Counted from the first letter of the stretch, positions 7,486 through 15,898 are shown. The stretch is 64,000 nucleotides of DNA from Akkermansiaceae bacterium (GCA_030725745.1 JANRFH010000015.1:6932-70931); one strand, 5' to 3'. The notes: generated from the sequence alone by a model not told the origin. Numbers and translations are program-made.

Positions 7486-7723
7486 GCCGCAGGGATACGA
7501 GGATATGAGGTACTGGGCAGAGACGAATCCGGGCAAGGCACGTCGTATCCTGGAGATGATTCGGGAGTTGATGGAGACTCCTGAGAAGGTTTCACCGAAG
7601 CCCGAGCCGCTGAAGAATGAGCTGGCCGGGTGGTTTTCGCGGCCAATCGACTCGAAGCATCGGCTGGTTTTCCGGAAGGATAGGGAGCGGATCGAAATCG
7701 CGCAGTTGCGATGTCACGTATGA
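7469..7723 (+). CDS. yoeB: YoeB-family mRNA interferase toxin
   Basis: This 84-residue toxin aligns over its full length with YoeB, which binds the ribosomal A site and cuts mRNA. Family landmarks are YEDMRYW at 10-16, KPEPLKNELAGWFSRPI at 44-60 and KHRLVF at 63-68. The catalytic residues fall at exactly the E. coli numbers: E46, R65 and H83. The final Tyr84 of E. coli YoeB is Val84 here. YoeB Y84 contributes to cleavage, so activity may be altered. It is translationally coupled to the antitoxin by the 17-base overlap. Confidence 0.88.
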   Translation: MNLEFKPQGYEDMRYWAETNPGKARRILEMIRELMETPEKVSPKPEPLKNELAGWFSRPIDSKHRLVFRKDRERIEIAQLRCHV

Positions 7724-7745
7724 AACGGGCGCAGAAGCTTCCTAA

Positions 7746-8717
7746 TCAAGCCAAGCAGCCGGGGCAATTCTGGGCGAAATGGCCTGGGGTGATTTCGGAG
7801 AGCTCTGGTGAGTGATCTGTGAGGCAGAGCTCGGGTTTTCCGAGTAAATTCCTAGGCTGGAAGGCGCATCCGGCCGGTGGATGGGCGAGATTTGGCGGAA
7901 GGCCGGGAATGGTGATGAGTGGCTCGCCCTTCGGTTGTGCGGCGGGGATGGATTTCAGCAACGAACGTGTGTAGGCGTGGAGGGGATTGCTGAAAAGCTC
8001 GCTTCTGGTGGCGCTTTCGACGATGCGGCCGGCATACATGACGTTGATGACGTCGCAGACTTCGGAAACGACGGCTAGATCGTGGGTGATGAAGATGATC
8101 GCCGTGCCCAGATCTTTCTGGCGCTGGCGAATGAGGTCGAGCACCTGCTTCTGGACGGTGACGTCGAGGGCGGTGCTGGGTTCGTCGCAGATGAGGAGTT
8201 CAGGCTTGGTAATGAGTGCCATGGCGATCATTACGCGCTGACGCATGCCGCCGGAGAACTCGTGGGGGTAGGATTTGATGCGTTTTTCCGGATCTGGGAT
8301 GCCGACCTCGGCAAGGGCGTCGATGGCGCGGGTGAGGGCTTGTTTTCCTTTGATTCCTTCATGGATTTCCAAGGGCTCGGTGATCTGGTCGCTGATCCTC
8401 ATGTAGGGGTTCAGCGAGGTCATCGGATCTTGGAAAATCATCGAGATGCGCTTTCCACGTATACTGCGGAGCTGCTTTTCGGAGGCTTTGAGCAGATCCG
8501 TGCCGTCGAAGATCGCGCTGCCCCGCTCGATGCGTCCCGGTGGGGTGGGGATGAGTCCTAGCAGGGAATAGCAGGTGACGGATTTCCCCGATCCAGACTC
8601 CCCGACGATGCCGAGGGTCTGGCCTTTTTCGACCGAAAACGAGACGTCCTCGACGGCGTGAACCACTCCGTTGCGGGTGTGGAAACGCGTGGTCAGGTTG
8701 CGGACGTCGAGGAGCAT
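7746..8717 (-). CDS. oligopeptide/dipeptide ABC transporter ATP-binding protein (OppD/DppD type)
   Basis: This 323-residue ATPase has Walker A GESGSGKS at about residues 39-46, a Q-loop in [12 protein letters not shown], the signature FSGGMRQR, Walker [13 protein letters not shown] and the switch His in FITHDLAVV. The C-terminal extension after residue 260 ([19 protein letters not shown], with cysteines at the end) is specific to peptide importers of the Opp/Dpp family. It would energise uptake of peptides through a permease pair and a binding protein. None of those partners is in the window, and the next genes upstream are unrelated. It may follow the cyclophilin gene in one transcript. Confidence 0.9.
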   Translation of the reverse strand: MLLDVRNLTTRFHTRNGVVHAVEDVSFSVEKGQTLGIVGESGSGKSVTCYSLLGLIPTPPGRIERGSAIFDGTDLLKASEKQLRSIRGKRISMIFQDPMTSLNPYMRISDQITEPLEIHEGIKGKQALTRAIDALAEVGIPDPEKRIKSYPHEFSGGMRQRVMIAMALITKPELLICDEPSTALDVTVQKQVLDLIRQRQKDLGTAIIFITHDLAVVSEVCDVINVMYAGRIVESATRSELFSNPLHAYTRSLLKSIPAAQPKGEPLITIPGLPPNLAHPPAGCAFQPRNLLGKPELCLTDHSPELSEITPGHFAQNCPGCLA

Positions 8718-8746
8718 GAAACTTTAGGTTTTAAACTTTAAATTTG
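8718..8746 (-). repeat. family A leader repeat upstream of the peptide ABC ATPase
   Basis: On the gene strand AAATTTAAAGTTTAAAACC and AAAGTTTC run directly into the ATG at 8717, as in the other family A copies. Confidence 0.65.
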
Positions 8747-8842
8747 CCTTGCGGCTATGAGGTGTGGTCTTCGACGTTTGATGAAGTTCGCTTAAGCTCA
8801 CAGGTCATTCAATGAAGAGGTCGTTTTAAGCGGGTGCTTGAA

Positions 8843-9346
8843 TTACGCTTTATCTAGGATGGAGTTCCAGTGTTCGAGGTTGTCCTTTTGGGATTCGAAG
8901 AGCTCGGCGGTGTCGTCGTGGATGGTGATGGAGGTGATTGCGTCGCCCTGTTTGATGGCATCAACGACGTTCTGGCCTTTGGTGACTTCGCCGAAGACGG
9001 AGTGCTTGCCATCGAGGTGAGGGGTGGCGTTGTGGGTGATGAAGAACTGCGAGCCGTTGGTTCCGGGGCCGGCATTTGCCATTGAGAAGATGCCTGCTTT
9101 GCCGTGACGAAGTTCGCGCACGAATTCATCGCCGAATTTGTATCCTGGGCCGCCTCGGCCTGTTCCAGTTGGGTCGCCGCCTTGGATCATGAAGTTCGGG
9201 ATCACGCGGTGGAACTTGACGTCATTGTAGTAGCCGCGTTTGGCGAGATTGAGGAAATTGGCGCAAGTGGTAGGAGTTCTGCCTGCGAAGAATGTGGCTT
9301 CGATGTCTCCTTGGGTGGTGTGTACGGTAATATTGATGTCTGACAT
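8843..9346 (-). CDS. cyclophilin-type peptidyl-prolyl cis-trans isomerase
   Basis: This 167-residue single-domain cyclophilin catalyses prolyl isomerisation during folding. The active-site blocks are intact: [19 protein letters not shown] at about residues 45-63 with the catalytic Arg, [18 protein letters not shown], and [12 protein letters not shown]. There is no signal peptide, so it is cytoplasmic (PpiB-like). It lies 15 bases after the EboE-like gene on the same strand and may be its operon partner. The C-terminal 25 residues ([20 protein letters not shown]) extend beyond the usual domain end. Confidence 0.93.
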   Translation of the reverse strand: MSDINITVHTTQGDIEATFFAGRTPTTCANFLNLAKRGYYNDVKFHRVIPNFMIQGGDPTGTGRGGPGYKFGDEFVRELRHGKAGIFSMANAGPGTNGSQFFITHNATPHLDGKHSVFGEVTKGQNVVDAIKQGDAITSITIHDDTAELFESQKDNLEHWNSILDKA

Positions 9347-9361
9347 AAGATTGTGGTGGGA

Positions 9362-10528
9362 TTAGGTAATGGGTTTTCTGAGTTTTTCCAGCACCCAATG
9401 ATATTCGGCCGCGATTTGTTCTTCGACTGGGCGCTGGAGGTTTTCGGGGAGGACGCCCCAAGTGTAGGTCTCGATCTCGAAATGGGAGCAGGCGGTGGGG
9501 TTTTTCGCGCACCAAGCAAGGGTTTCGGCGACGTGGGAATGGGTTGAGCCGAGAGGGGCGGCGGGTTGAGAATCGAGTGGGATGTGGAAATGGACGCGGG
9601 CCTCGGCGAAGTCGGCAGGTTTCGTTTTTCCGCTGTCGATGGCTGAGAGGAAGAGCGGGAGATCGGGAAAGCGCTCTAGGGAGCCGTCCGGGCGTTGCGC
9701 GATGACTTGGTGGAAATAGGTCGGCTCGTCGAAGCGGCGGATCGCCTCGATGGCTGAAGGATCAGCGGGATCGAGTGCTAGGGCGTTGGAGAGATGGATT
9801 TTCGAAAGTCTGATGCCGGCGAGACTGGAAATCGCGTTCAGAGACGGGCTGGCGTCGTCGAATTCGATGGCGAAGTGGCAGGAATCGAAGTTCAGGCCGA
9901 TGCGCTTGCCGATGATGGTAGGGGATTTTGCCTGATGGTGGAGGCGCTCGAAGAAAGCCAATGTTTCGGCGGTATTTTCGAAATGGCCGAGGGGTTCGGG
10001 TTCGAGGCCGAGGTGGAGGTCGATCTGGTGCTCTTGTGAGAGATCTTCGATGAAATAGGCGATTTTGATGAGGTTTTCCCGGATGGGTACCTCGTCGGCG
10101 GAGAAGCTTTTGTGAGAGCCGGGGAGGGTGGAGGCGGAGCCGCCAGTGCTGTGGGGGGCGATTTGAGCGAGGATTTTGAAGAGGTTCTGGGTGTATTCGA
10201 CACGGTCGGGGCTTGTCCAATCTGGCTGGAAGACCTTTTCCTTCACCCGGGTGCCGTGGAATGAGCCGTAGGGAAAGCCGTTGATGGTGAAGACATAAGA
10301 ACGGTTTTCGGCGAGCCAGTCCTTGAATTTCGGGAGATTGTCGCCGGAGAGGAGTTCGTCGGCGGCGATGGCAGAGAGGCGGAGGCCGATGGGGAAATCT
10401 CGTCCCGCTGGTTGGTCGCCGTTCTCAACGAGTCTGTCGCGAACAGTTAAAACGTGCGTTTCAAGGGCGTGCAGGGTTTCAGCCCAGGTCTCGGCGGGGT
10501 GGATGTTCGTGCAGTATCCCAAAGTCAT
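9362..10528 (-). CDS. EboE-like TIM-barrel metabolite-traffic protein
   Basis: The 388-residue protein opens LGYCTNIHPAETWAETLHAL and continues IGLRLSAIAADEL, FKDWLAENRSYVFTINGFPYG, GTRVKEKVFQPDW and LGLEPEPLGHFENTAETLAFF, which fits the EboE family. That family is a xylose-isomerase-like TIM barrel from the ebo (eustigmatophyte/bacterial operon) cluster proposed to prepare or transport a secreted small molecule. Acidic and His residues at barrel strand ends (LEPEP, DSCHF, HLSN) could bind a metal. The usual ebo partners (EboA, B, C, D, F) are absent here. Instead it lies 6 bases after gatA and 15 before a cyclophilin. The chemistry of EboE is not established. Confidence 0.75.
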   Translation of the reverse strand: MTLGYCTNIHPAETWAETLHALETHVLTVRDRLVENGDQPAGRDFPIGLRLSAIAADELLSGDNLPKFKDWLAENRSYVFTINGFPYGSFHGTRVKEKVFQPDWTSPDRVEYTQNLFKILAQIAPHSTGGSASTLPGSHKSFSADEVPIRENLIKIAYFIEDLSQEHQIDLHLGLEPEPLGHFENTAETLAFFERLHHQAKSPTIIGKRIGLNFDSCHFAIEFDDASPSLNAISSLAGIRLSKIHLSNALALDPADPSAIEAIRRFDEPTYFHQVIAQRPDGSLERFPDLPLFLSAIDSGKTKPADFAEARVHFHIPLDSQPAAPLGSTHSHVAETLAWCAKNPTACSHFEIETYTWGVLPENLQRPVEEQIAAEYHWVLEKLRKPIT

Positions 10529-10534
10529 TGGCTA

Positions 10535-11932
10535 TCAGGCTTGTTCTGCTGCTTTGGCGACGCGGAGGAGCATGGCTTCACCGAGGTGGGGAGCGAGGAT
10601 CTGGATGCCGACTGGGAGGGCGGCGGCTCCATCGAAGGCGGTCGTGCCGCAGGGGACTGAGATGGCGGGCACGCCGGCGAGATTCGCGGGGATGGTGAAG
10701 ATGTCGGAAAGGTAGTCTTGGAGCGGATCTTCGGCGCAAGAGCCGATCTTCCGTGCAGGGGTGGGGGCTACTGGTGTGATGATTGCATCTACTTTCTCGA
10801 ACGCCTGTTTGAAATCGCGAGTGATAAGCTGGCGAACCTTTTGAGCGCGGGAATAGTAGGCATCGTAATAGCCGGAAGAGAGGACGTAGGTGCCGAGGAT
10901 GATGCGGCGTTTTACCTCGGGGCCGAAGCCTGCTTCGCGGGACTTGTGGTAAACATCGATGATGTCCTCGGCGTTGTCGGCACGGTTGCCGTAGCGAATG
11001 CCATCGAAGCGGGAGAGGTTTGAGGAGGCTTCGGCGGGGGCGATGACGTAGTAGGTGGCGACCGCGTGCTTGGTGTGCGGCATGGAGATCGGGACGATTT
11101 CAGCACCCAGGCTGCGGAGGTGTTCGATGCGTTTTTCGACGTTTTCGCGGACTCCGGGGTGGATGCCTTCGCCGAAATACTCGGCGGGAATGCCGAGTTT
11201 GAGGCCTTTCACGCCGTCGTTGATCGTGGCGGAGTAGTCGGGGACTGGCACGTCGAGGGAAGTGGTGTCGCGTGAGTCGTATCCGGCGATGGCCTGGAGG
11301 ATGAGGGCTGCGTCATCGACTGTCTGGGTGAGGGGGCCGATCTGGTCTAGGGAGGAGGCGAATGCCACGAGTCCGAAGCGGGAAACGCGTCCGTAGGTGG
11401 GCTTGAGTCCGACCACTCCGCAGTGCGAAGCGGGCTGGCGGATGGAGCCTCCGGTGTCTGATCCGAGAGTGGCGAAAGCGGTGCCAGCGGCGACGGCAGC
11501 GGCGGATCCACCGGACGATCCACCGGTGATTCGATCTGGATCGTGGGGGTTGCGGGTGAGTTGGATGGCGGAGTTTTCGGTGGCGGAGCCCATCGCGAAC
11601 TCGTCCATATTCAGGCGACCGAAGGGGATGGCTCCAGCTTCCTTCAATTTGGTGATAACCGTTGCATCATAGGGAGATGTGTAAGTTTTTTCGAGAAACT
11701 TGGAACCGCAGGTGCAGGGCTGGCCGAAGGTATTGATGTTGTCTTTGATGCCAATAGGGAGGCCGCCCAAGGGTTTTGATAAATCAATGTCGCCTGCTGC
11801 TTGGCTGCCGTATGAAACGTATGCTTGAGTTGTTCCGTCTTTGGCTTGGATCCTGACCGAGAGGTCTTCGATCAGCTTGGCTGGAGTGGTGTCGCCCTGG
11901 GTGAGTTGCTGGCGGAGGTCGGTGAGTGTCAT
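10535..11932 (-). CDS. gatA: GatA: Asp/Glu-tRNA amidotransferase subunit A
   Basis: This 465-residue amidase-signature subunit releases ammonia from glutamine to convert Glu-tRNA(Gln) or Asp-tRNA(Asn). The catalytic elements are present: Lys in GIKDNINTF at about 82-90, the glycine-serine stretch GGSSGGSAAAVA, and the nucleophile in GSDTGGSIRQPAS. Length and order fit GatA. gatC lies 49 bases upstream in the same operon, while gatB is not in the window. The leader between gatC and gatA holds a family B repeat ending TTTCAGCATTTACCCCA just before the ATG, shared almost exactly with ctaC. Confidence 0.96.
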   Translation of the reverse strand: MTLTDLRQQLTQGDTTPAKLIEDLSVRIQAKDGTTQAYVSYGSQAAGDIDLSKPLGGLPIGIKDNINTFGQPCTCGSKFLEKTYTSPYDATVITKLKEAGAIPFGRLNMDEFAMGSATENSAIQLTRNPHDPDRITGGSSGGSAAAVAAGTAFATLGSDTGGSIRQPASHCGVVGLKPTYGRVSRFGLVAFASSLDQIGPLTQTVDDAALILQAIAGYDSRDTTSLDVPVPDYSATINDGVKGLKLGIPAEYFGEGIHPGVRENVEKRIEHLRSLGAEIVPISMPHTKHAVATYYVIAPAEASSNLSRFDGIRYGNRADNAEDIIDVYHKSREAGFGPEVKRRIILGTYVLSSGYYDAYYSRAQKVRQLITRDFKQAFEKVDAIITPVAPTPARKIGSCAEDPLQDYLSDIFTIPANLAGVPAISVPCGTTAFDGAAALPVGIQILAPHLGEAMLLRVAKAAEQA

Positions 11933-11934
11933 TT

Positions 11935-11975
11935 GGGGTAAATGCTGAAAGGCTGAAAATTTGAGATGCTGAAAT
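11935..11975 (-). repeat. family B leader repeat upstream of gatA
   Basis: On the gene strand several TTTCAG units are spaced by 6-9 bases, ending TTTCAGCATTTACCCCA two bases before the ATG. The same 17 bases stand immediately before ctaC. Confidence 0.7.
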
Positions 11976-11981
11976 GGAGGG

Positions 11982-12272
11982 TCAGGCGTCGGCGACCACT
12001 TTTGGAACGCGGACTTGTTGTTGGGATTGTTCCGGGGCGTTTCCTAGGACGAGTTCGGGATCGAGGCTCTCGTGCGGGGTGTCGTTGCGCATGATTGCTA
12101 GGTGCGAGTTTTGGTCGTTTTCCAGATCGTCGGGCAGCTCGATAGCGGTCAGGGACTCGACGTGGCCTAAGATGGATTCGAGTTGGGACTGGAAGAGGGT
12201 GACTTCCTCTTCGGTGAGATCCAAGCGGGCGAGCTTGGCGACGTAGCGGACATCGATGGAATCGTGTGACAT
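11982..12272 (-). CDS. gatC: GatC: Asp/Glu-tRNA amidotransferase subunit C
   Basis: This 96-residue linker subunit wraps around GatA and stabilises the GatCAB complex. It has the typical opening VRYVAKLARLDLTEEE, a middle LESILGHVESL and the C-terminal RNDTPHESLDPELVLGNAPE pattern that lies along GatA. The ATG at 12272 (MSHDSIDV) gives the normal length; an ATG 12 codons upstream is in frame but not needed. It is the first gene of a gatC-gatA-eboE-like-cyclophilin run. Confidence 0.93.
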   Translation of the reverse strand: MSHDSIDVRYVAKLARLDLTEEEVTLFQSQLESILGHVESLTAIELPDDLENDQNSHLAIMRNDTPHESLDPELVLGNAPEQSQQQVRVPKVVADA

Positions 12273-12450
12273 TGCGGCGAGATTTGTGGAGAGGAGCGGA
12301 AGTTGCAAGAGGTAAGAGTAAGTCTGTTTGTTGGGCGATTAGCTATCGGGCAATTTCCCTATCAAAGCCGTCTTCTGGGTTAGACAGATGATCGATACTT
12401 CAAGTTTCCTGCTAACGTTCATCTCAAAAACGGCATATTTAACTGAACGG

Positions 12451-12993
12451 ATGTATTCGGACCCCAATAAAACTAAAGAATTTGTCAGTCTCCTGACCGA
12501 TCATCAGGAGGTTCTGAAGTCGTATGTCATCGGCCAGTTGCCCGGCTGTACCGAAGTCAGGGATATTGTGCAGGAGGTGAACATCCTGCTTTGGGAGAAG
12601 ATGGATGATTTCGAGATGGGCACGAATTTCGGCACGTGGGCATGCACCTGTGCCTACTACATGGTCTGTAACTACCGTAAGAAAGTGAAGCGCAACGGTT
12701 TCCTAGTATTCTGTGACGAGCTGTCCGAAAATTTAGCTGCTCGTTCGGAGAAGAGGGTTCCTGAGGCCCTGGAAGCCAAGAGTCTGGCTCTGGCGCACTG
12801 TCTTACGAAACTGAAAGAGAGCGACAGAGTGCTTTTGAGAGCTCGCTACGATTCTCCCTCTGGCGATATGGAGAGCTTGGCAGCTGAGACAGGTCGCTCA
12901 AGGGGGGCGCTTCGGGTGGCTTTAAATCGACTCCGCGCTGTCCTGAAAAACTGCATCACTAGCCGACTTGCCATGGAAGGAGGTGCGGCGTGA
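12451..12993 (+). CDS. ECF-type sigma factor, Rhodopirellula/Verrucomicrobium family
   Basis: The 180-residue protein has sigma region 2 (EFVSLLTDHQEVLKSYV, then VRDIVQEVNILLWEKMDDF, and GTWACTCAYYMVCNYRKK) and region 4 (LKESDRVLLRARYD, ESLAAETGRSRGALRVALNRLR). This matches the ECF-like family first described in Rhodopirellula and Verrucomicrobium. The start at 12451 (MYSDPNKTKEF) fits the family; the frame also opens at an ATG at 12388. The stop overlaps the start of the next gene as GTGA, so the FecR-domain protein is translationally coupled and is the likely anti-sigma or signal partner. The PEP-CTERM gene at 14423 is a likely target. Confidence 0.9.
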   Translation: MYSDPNKTKEFVSLLTDHQEVLKSYVIGQLPGCTEVRDIVQEVNILLWEKMDDFEMGTNFGTWACTCAYYMVCNYRKKVKRNGFLVFCDELSENLAARSEKRVPEALEAKSLALAHCLTKLKESDRVLLRARYDSPSGDMESLAAETGRSRGALRVALNRLRAVLKNCITSRLAMEGGAA

Positions 12994-14360
12994 GGCCTGA
13001 GGAATTTGAATTGATGCTTTCTAGGTTGATGGATCGTGACCTTAGCGAGAAGGAATTCGAGGAATTCGAGCGGCATCTGATGAGTTCTCCGGAGGCACAG
13101 GAGCGATATTTGGATCATGTGGATGTCGAAAATCTACTTAGCCAGAAATTTGCTCCGAAAGAACTCGTAAAGCCGGGTGTTTCCAAAGTTTTCGATGTGA
13201 GCGCAGTATTACAGAAGCAAGTTCGCAAGACCTTGCGTATCTCCGCTTTTGCAGCGGCAGCTGTGGTCATGGTTTCGATGGTGTCCTTGCATTTGTTTTT
13301 TGCAGCGGATCAAGCCCCTCTTCTCGCATTTGAAACTGCTCCGGGAACGGAATTCAAGCTGACCCACAGCAAGACCCACAGGGAAACCGAGGGCATGATT
13401 TTGGAAAAAGGATCCCGTCTGGAGCTTTCCCACGGTACTGTGGAGCTTACTTTCGGCTCCGGCGTGAAGTCCATCGTCACGGCACCGGCAGATTTCTCAC
13501 TGGTGGATGATGATCTTCTCTCCTTGAGGAAAGGAACCGCTTGGTTCCATGTCCCTCAGGAAGCGGTCGGCTTCAAGGTCATTACCCCAGAACTTAATAT
13601 CGTGGATCTAGGCACGGAATTCGGGGTTCTTGCCGATGGGAAGGAATTCGACGAAGTCCATGTTTTCAAGGGAAAGGTCAAAGTCACATCCATGCGTGCG
13701 AAACGTGAAAGTGCGGAGCTATCTAAGGGTGATGCGCGGAGGATCGATCTGATCGGGCGCCTGGGTGAAATTCCAATCCAATCTTCATTGTTCGTTACGG
13801 CTCTTCCAAGGGAGTCTCCTACAGTAGTATTCGAGGATCAGTTCAATGAAGCCCTGCCAGAGTGGATCAGTACCGGCATGACCCGTTATGGTTCAGGTAA
13901 TTATTTGAACGGAGACTCGATGATAAATACCGTCGCTGAAAGCGATCATTCGGGCATTCACTTTGACCGGATGGGACGCGAGGTTCCTGCCGTTGGGGAT
14001 GGTTTTTACGCCATTGGAAGCAGCATGTCTCCACCTAGAAACTCCGTTTCAGCTGCGATTCCAGTGATTCATGGGAAGCGATACACGGTTTATTTCCGAT
14101 ATGCGGGAAGTCATAACGAAAGCCAGAGGATCACCGCCACAGTTTCGCTGGATAACGATACGGTGAGCACCGGCTCCCTCCATGCTCCCGATCAAGAGTG
14201 GGAATCCCATTCGTTTGTTTTCACTCCCCGCACATCGGGAAATGCAATCCTGACATTTGATGACTCAGGCACCTTTGGCGATCGCGACTCCGATCTGCTG
14301 CTCGACAGCGTAGTGGTGACAAGTATCCCCATTTTCTCTCCCAGACGAACGGATAAGTAA
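12990..14360 (+). CDS. FecR-domain transmembrane regulator, putative anti-sigma factor
   Basis: The 456-residue protein has a cytoplasmic N-terminal region (about 1-80) rich in Glu and Leu that would bind the sigma factor, a membrane segment at about 83-105, and a periplasmic FecR domain (SRLELSHGTVELTFGSGVKSIV, then ADFSLVDDDLLSLRKGTAWFHVP and LGTEFGV). A C-terminal beta-sandwich of about 170 residues (from VVFEDQFNEALPEW to LLDSVVV) resembles a carbohydrate-binding module. The GTG at 12990 overlaps the sigma stop and follows a strong AAGGAGG. In this phylum such pairs lie beside exported or sugar-degrading proteins; the C-terminal module could sense an outside ligand, which is inference. 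Confidence 0.85.
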   Translation: MRPEEFELMLSRLMDRDLSEKEFEEFERHLMSSPEAQERYLDHVDVENLLSQKFAPKELVKPGVSKVFDVSAVLQKQVRKTLRISAFAAAAVVMVSMVSLHLFFAADQAPLLAFETAPGTEFKLTHSKTHRETEGMILEKGSRLELSHGTVELTFGSGVKSIVTAPADFSLVDDDLLSLRKGTAWFHVPQEAVGFKVITPELNIVDLGTEFGVLADGKEFDEVHVFKGKVKVTSMRAKRESAELSKGDARRIDLIGRLGEIPIQSSLFVTALPRESPTVVFEDQFNEALPEWISTGMTRYGSGNYLNGDSMINTVAESDHSGIHFDRMGREVPAVGDGFYAIGSSMSPPRNSVSAAIPVIHGKRYTVYFRYAGSHNESQRITATVSLDNDTVSTGSLHAPDQEWESHSFVFTPRTSGNAILTFDDSGTFGDRDSDLLLDSVVVTSIPIFSPRRTDK

Positions 14361-14422
14361 AAATCCAGAATTCACTTCTGAAATTCTTGAATTGAAAAAA
14401 ACAAAAAACAAAACCAAATAAT

Positions 14423-15211
14423 ATGAAATCAACACTCGCAATCCCACTCCTCCTCGCTGCGTTGGCATCGTCCGCCCCCGGTGCCATCACTGTCGGAACC
14501 TGGATCAATATCGACTATGGGACTAGAGGTGGAACCCCTGGCGCTGGCGTGTCCTATGCCGGAGCGGTCAACACCGGACAATGGAATTCCCACAACGGCG
14601 GGCACTCTGGACCTACTACCAGGGTTGATAGTACAGGCGGAGCAGTTACTTTCGGTATATTTGCTGGTCAAAACAGCAGCGGTGGTGTCGGGAACTTTAA
14701 TCTGGCCGGCGGCAGCCCTGCTGATCTAGTTGGACAAGATTATTTATTTCTGAACAACAACGTTGCTGGCGATGTTACCCTCAACGGGAGATCAGTTGGT
14801 AGCCTCTATCGCTTTACGATCTACAATGCCACTACTGAGACCAATGGCATTGCATTGGGCCAAACCTGGAATATCACATTTTCGGGTGGCGGGGACACTG
14901 TCGGTCAAGGCTTGAACCTTGATGTCAATAATGGCGGAACGATTGTTACAGCAACCCTTCCGGGGCCAACGACGACTTCACCGTGGTCGGGCTATGCAGA
15001 CGGTGTGACCTATACCACACTCAATGGTATCAAACCAACCGAGAACGGTGCTTTCACTGAGATTGAATTCTGGATGTGGACACCCGCTGGATCAGCCACT
15101 GATGCCACTTCGGCTATAAGTGGCATCCAAATGCAACTTGTCCCAGAGCCATCCTCCGCTGCCCTTCTGGGTCTTGCCGGAATAGCTCTCCTGGCGCGTC
15201 GTAGGAGGTAA
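14423..15211 (+). CDS. PEP-CTERM surface protein
   Basis: The 262-residue exported protein has a signal peptide at about 1-20 (STLAIPLLLAALASSAPGA), a Gly/Asn/Thr-rich beta-type body without recognised domain, and a C-terminal PEP-CTERM tag: VPEPSSAALLGLAGIALLA followed by RRRR. Such tags are cut by exosortase and direct proteins to the cell envelope or extracellular polymer matrix. It lies 62 bases after the FecR-like gene and ends at a strong terminator, so the three genes form a sigma/regulator/target unit. No exosortase gene is in the window. Confidence 0.9.
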   Translation: MKSTLAIPLLLAALASSAPGAITVGTWINIDYGTRGGTPGAGVSYAGAVNTGQWNSHNGGHSGPTTRVDSTGGAVTFGIFAGQNSSGGVGNFNLAGGSPADLVGQDYLFLNNNVAGDVTLNGRSVGSLYRFTIYNATTETNGIALGQTWNITFSGGGDTVGQGLNLDVNNGGTIVTATLPGPTTTSPWSGYADGVTYTTLNGIKPTENGAFTEIEFWMWTPAGSATDATSAISGIQMQLVPEPSSAALLGLAGIALLARRRR

Positions 15212-15233
15212 CTCCTGAGCGTTCATTTCAATC

Positions 15234-15268
15234 AAGCCGCCCCATGTCAGTGGGGCGGCTTTTTTTTG
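15234..15268 (+). terminator. Rho-independent terminator of the sigma/FecR/PEP-CTERM unit
   Basis: AAGCCGCCCCA at 15234-15244 pairs with TGGGGCGGCTT at 15251-15261 around a 6-base loop, followed by a run of Ts. Confidence 0.92.
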
Positions 15269-15383
15269 CCTTATCGCTGTTTGTTATATCGTGAGCGGAG
15301 TGAACAAGCGACCCGCTTGCCCGACTTCAGGTTGCGGCGAATTTCGCGTGGCGGAGGGTGGTTTGAAATTTAGTTCAAAAACT

Positions 15384-15547
15384 TTGAACGTATTGATGAC
15401 TTGAAGGTCTATTCCCCCTGAAGACCGGCACTGCCGGCTTTCATGTAAGGGTGTAACAGCAGTTGTCTCTCGAATCCCATGGGTGTGGGTGAAGAAGATA
15501 ACTTTTATAGGCCGCCGGGGAAGGGACTCCTCGGCGGCCTTTCCTTT
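15384..15547 (+). ncRNA. candidate small RNA with own promoter and terminator
   Basis: In the 686-base gap between the PEP-CTERM gene and actA there is a promoter-like pair, TTGAAC at 15384-15389 and TCTATT at 15408-15413 (spacing 18). About 100 bases later a perfect terminator hairpin (AGGCCGCCG at 15509-15517, CGGCGGCCT at 15532-15540) and a T-rich tail follow. Between them is a small stem (CCGGCACTGCCGG at about 15426-15438) and no plausible ORF. I therefore propose a transcript of about 125 bases starting near 15420. I could not match it to 6S, SRP, tmRNA or RNase P. The rest of the gap up to 15830 shows nothing further. Confidence 0.4.
15509..15547 (+). terminator. strong terminator in the gap before the respiratory cluster
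   Basis: The 9-10 bp GC stem AGGCCGCCG/CGGCGGCCT has a short loop, followed by TTCCTTTT. No coding gene ends nearby, so it must end either a small RNA or read-through from the upstream unit. Confidence 0.75.
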
Positions 15548-15836
15548 TGTCGCTGTTGGGCACGTTGCTTTGGCAAGTTAATGTGAATTTTATTCATGAT
15601 GTCGGCCTCCATTGCGAAAATTCCGTTTGCTAATTAAAGCATTTGTGCAGCGTTTTCGCTGCTTTCTGTGTTTTTGGAGAGAATTCTGCGCATTTTTGGG
15701 CAGATTTGTGTGGCCATAGCTGAGTGGAATTGACAGTTTTCATCCTCCCACAAGTGAATTCGATCCCGGAAACGAAGCAAATCAGGCGATTTATCAGAAT
15801 CGATCAACTTTCACGAAATTTGTTTCGGAAAACGCT

Positions 15837-15852
15837 TGTGAAAAATTTCACA
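15837..15852. promoter_or_regulatory. CRP/FNR-family operator-like palindrome upstream of actA
   Basis: TGTGA-AAAATT-TCACA matches the CRP consensus TGTGA-N6-TCACA at all ten specified bases. The symmetry extends to a 22-base near-perfect palindrome at 15834-15855 (GCT...AGC). It ends 46 bases before the actA start, a position suited to control of the respiratory cluster. CRP/FNR-type regulators commonly control respiration, but no regulator gene is in the window, and a hairpin role is also possible. Confidence 0.55.
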
Positions 15853-15898
15853 AGCTCCTAATTTTCGCCCGCTTTACGGCATCTCATCTAATTTTCCC

